Assembly (NCBI GenBank): GCA_002441555.1
Contig: DJWK01000022.1
Span: 1 to 64,000 of the forward strand
Direction: 5' to 3'
Length of the DNA: 64,000 nt
Source of the DNA: Thermodesulfobacteriaceae bacterium UBA6232
Lineage (GTDB): Bacteria > Desulfobacterota > Thermodesulfobacteria > Thermodesulfobacteriales > Thermodesulfobacteriaceae
Shown: one piece after another, positions 62,074-64,000 of the stretch
Layout: the number at the start of each line of letters is the position of its first letter
How positions within the stretch are numbered: position 1 is the stretch's first letter
Notes under the pieces: model-generated
What the model saw: the letters and a program-made list of their open reading frames with translations, nothing else
What the model was told of the DNA's origin: nothing
Databases searched by the model: none
Position numbers and translations under genes: made by a program

Positions 62074-63174
62074 TTATGAATTTGATTTGTTTTGAGAACT
62101 TGCAGTATAGATTTTTTTATATTTTTTGACAACCTTCTTTTTGGAACTCCTTTTTACATATTTCTTTTTTGAAGAATTTTTTACAAAAGATTTTTTTACA
62201 TATTTCTTTTTTAAAGACTTTTTAGTATATTTCTTCGATTTTTTATAACTCCCTTTAGCCTTTGAGTTATAATAATCTTTTGGACTGAAGCTTGCGGGAA
62301 GACTTAAATTAACAGCTGTATTAATAATAACAGGTGATATCCTATTTTCCAAAACAAGTTCGGAAAATTTGATAAGCTTTTTTGTATCCTCCCAGAGAGC
62401 ATCTCTGTATGGGGCTCCGAGAATAGAAGTTATAATTAAACGATTATTAACCTTGGCAACATTGACAAGACAATGTTTTGAAAGCCTTGTATAACCCGTT
62501 TTTCCACCGAGAATTTCATCTTTAATATCATCCTCAAAAAGCAATTTATTGGTATTTTTGACAATTAGAGTTCTACCTTTTTTGGAGGTAATTACTTTCA
62601 CAGGAGTGCTGATAATTTCTTTAATATGAGGATATTTCAGGGCTTCATATAGTAAGAGAGCAAGTTCATAGGCAGTGGTATATTGATTAGGTGCAGGAAG
62701 GCCTGAGGCAGTAACAAAATGTGAATCCTTAAGGCCCAAAAATTTTGCCTTTTCATTCATAAGTTCAGAAAATTTTTCTTCACTTCCTGCTACAGCTTCA
62801 GCCAAAGCAACCGCTGCCTGATTGGAAGATTTAATGAGCATTAAATAAAGGAGATCATCAACAGTATAAACTTCACCTTCGTAAAGCCTGGGAGGAGTGC
62901 TTGAGGTTTCTTCTGCTGCTTTTGATATTCTTATTTCTTGAGAAAGAGGAAGCTTGTCAAGAACTATCATGGCAGTTAAAAGTTTAACTGTGCTTGCAGG
63001 AGGAATTTTTACATTGGGATTTTTGGCATAAAGAATTTGCCCGGTAAGTCCATCAATAGCTACCCCAGAAAGGGCATCTATATTTTCAAGATATTCTGTA
63101 TTGATTTCTGCCTTAATTATAGAAACTGAAAGAAAAAAAACGCAAAATATTAAAAAAGAAATTATTTTTTTCAT
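62074..63174 (-). CDS. dacA: D-alanyl-D-alanine carboxypeptidase (DacA/PBP5) with Lys-rich tail
   Basis: A 366-residue S11 enzyme. Signal helix MKKIISFLIFCVFFLSVSII, then active-site motifs PPASTVKLLTAM (S-x-x-K), SSNQAAVAL (S-x-N) and LGGKTGYTRL (K-T-G). It removes the terminal D-Ala from peptidoglycan stems. The normal PBP5 membrane-anchor helix is replaced by about 55 residues in which KKKYVKKS-like units repeat (near KKYTKKSLKKKYVKKS and KKKYVKRSSKKK), about 40 percent Lys. This tail likely binds anionic polymers, for example wall or membrane lipids. Confidence 0.93.
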   Translation of the reverse strand: MKKIISFLIFCVFFLSVSIIKAEINTEYLENIDALSGVAIDGLTGQILYAKNPNVKIPPASTVKLLTAMIVLDKLPLSQEIRISKAAEETSSTPPRLYEGEVYTVDDLLYLMLIKSSNQAAVALAEAVAGSEEKFSELMNEKAKFLGLKDSHFVTASGLPAPNQYTTAYELALLLYEALKYPHIKEIISTPVKVITSKKGRTLIVKNTNKLLFEDDIKDEILGGKTGYTRLSKHCLVNVAKVNNRLIITSILGAPYRDALWEDTKKLIKFSELVLENRISPVIINTAVNLSLPASFSPKDYYNSKAKGSYKKSKKYTKKSLKKKYVKKSFVKNSSKKKYVKRSSKKKVVKKYKKIYTASSQNKSNS

Positions 63175-63277
63175 TATTACCTCCTTTTAGCAAGATTTTT
63201 AAAGCTAAAAAAGGAGTTTAATAAAAAGTTATCAGCAAGTCAAGACCTAACATACTGATTTTTTGCAATTTTTTATT

Positions 63278-64000
63278 TTAGGATTCTTTTTTGTAGTAAA
63301 CTACTGTCTTTCCAAGGAGTTTTTTTTCCATATCTTGAGGAGTGAAAGAAGGTAGTTCTGTTGCACCCAAGATAAGATAACCACCTTTATTTAGGGTATT
63401 CCAAAGGGAGGTAAAAACCTTAGTTTTAGTTTCCTTTGAAAAGTAAATAAGTACATACCTGCAAAGAATTAAATCAAATTTTTCTTTTAATTTTCTTTCT
63501 GTTTCTAAAAGATTTAAATAATCAAATTTTACGAGGGATTTAACCCTTTCATCTATCCTCCAGGAACTGCCTTCCTGTTTGAAATATTTAACAAGAAAGG
63601 TCACAGGTAGCCCGCGGTTTACCTCTATTTGGTTATAAACCCCTTCTTTAGCTTTTTTTAAAGCACTTTGAGATATATCCGTAGCATAAATAAAAAATTT
63701 ATAAGTGGATAAATATTTGGAAAAGTGTTCTAAAATGAGCATGGCAAGGCTATAAGGTTCTTGACCAGTAGAGCAGGCAGCAGACCAGATTTTTATTTGT
63801 TTTTCCTTTTCCCTTTTCTGGATGAGATCTGGTAAAATATGATTTTTAATTGCCTCAAAGGGATGCTGATCTCGGAAAAAATAGGTTTCATTAGTTGTAA
63901 GAGTATCAATAATTTGGTTTAGTAAGGTTGGAGTAAGACCTATTTTTACTTTTTGATAAAATTGCTGTAAATCTTTATAGCCAAGGGTCAAGGCAAGTTC
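63278..64000 (-). CDS. cheR: Chemotaxis methyltransferase CheR (5' end outside window)
   Basis: At least 240 residues; the frame stays open to the window edge, so the N-terminus is missing. The AdoMet motif AACSTGQEPYSLAMLILE, substrate-contact LTTNETYFFRDQHPFEAIKN and LILCRYVLIYF are standard CheR. It methylates chemoreceptor glutamates; no other che genes are visible. Confidence 0.93.
   Translation of the reverse strand, partial: ELALTLGYKDLQQFYQKVKIGLTPTLLNQIIDTLTTNETYFFRDQHPFEAIKNHILPDLIQKREKEKQIKIWSAACSTGQEPYSLAMLILEHFSKYLSTYKFFIYATDISQSALKKAKEGVYNQIEVNRGLPVTFLVKYFKQEGSSWRIDERVKSLVKFDYLNLLETERKLKEKFDLILCRYVLIYFSKETKTKVFTSLWNTLNKGGYLILGATELPSFTPQDMEKKLLGKTVVYYKKES

Noticed and set aside
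1..64000. CRISPR arrays, rRNA operons, prophage
   Set aside because: No regularly spaced repeats, rRNA sequence or phage structural genes were seen.

Overview
The window looks like chromosome of a thermophilic, strictly anaerobic, chemolithotrophic bacterium close to the Thermodesulfobacteria (Caldimicrobium / Thermodesulfobacterium-like). This is inference from gene content: AT-rich DNA, proteins rich in Lys and Glu, a class III (oxygen-sensitive) ribonucleotide reductase, desulfoferrodoxin, rubredoxin and FprA for oxygen defence, periplasmic nitrate reduction with multiheme cytochromes, a sulfur-type molybdoenzyme and DsrE-like proteins. No rRNA, CRISPR array or prophage is visible. Two tRNAs (Asp-GTC, Ser-CGA) are present.

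Layout. 1-0.3 kb: 3' end of a transposase. 0.9-7.9 kb: tRNA-Asp, ydcF, SIS isomerase, tsaD, an NtrX-like regulator, M24 peptidase, rmuC, birA, tRNA-Ser. 7.9-8.5 kb: decayed DNA with an IS110-like remnant. 8.5-14.5 kb: SprA-like metalloprotease, prmA, and an anaerobic ribonucleotide reductase locus under tandem NrdR boxes. 14.5-18.1 kb: PAS-LuxR regulator and the rpmF-plsX-fabH lipid cluster. 18.2-20.6 kb: heme-binding sensor kinase and OmpR-type regulator. 20.6-26.6 kb: octaheme nitrite reductase followed by napM-A-D-G-H, giving nitrate to ammonium reduction. 26.7-35 kb: a Tat-exported molybdopterin oxidoreductase with FeS subunit, diheme cytochrome and TorD chaperone, plus a three-part signalling system (PhnD-like binding protein, kinase, sigma-54 activator). 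35-39.6 kb: gpsA, a frameshifted DUF2325 gene, and feoA-feoA-feoB. 39.9-43 kb: porin, then ArsR / permease / thioredoxin-fold cluster. 43-44 kb: AbiEii-type toxin-antitoxin pair. 44-48.7 kb: kup and an oxygen-defence cluster. 48.8-53.5 kb: MerR regulator, ihfA, pheT, pheS, rplT, rpmI. 53.6-56.7 kb: glycogen debranching enzyme and a decapitated glycosyltransferase. 56.8-64 kb: M18 aminopeptidase, trmI, a YbeY-PdxJ fusion, metallo-beta-lactamase-fold hydrolase, UDP-glucose dehydrogenase, DacA with a lysine-rich tail, and a partial CheR.

The most unusual system is the class III ribonucleotide reductase. The catalytic NrdD is interrupted by two inteins, the second placed directly at the active-site Cys-Cys pair, and the C-terminal glycyl-radical domain is not in the NrdD chain: a separate 59-residue gene with its own strong ribosome binding site encodes it. 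A small Cys-rich zinc-finger gene overlaps it, and no nrdG activase is in the window. A working enzyme would therefore need two protein-splicing events plus assembly of a radical domain in trans. Other notable points are the YbeY-PdxJ fusion with an embedded ribosome binding site, NapG without its Tat signal, an Asp replacing the first Cys ligand of the molybdoenzyme FeS cluster, and the CTG-started HEAT-like gene.
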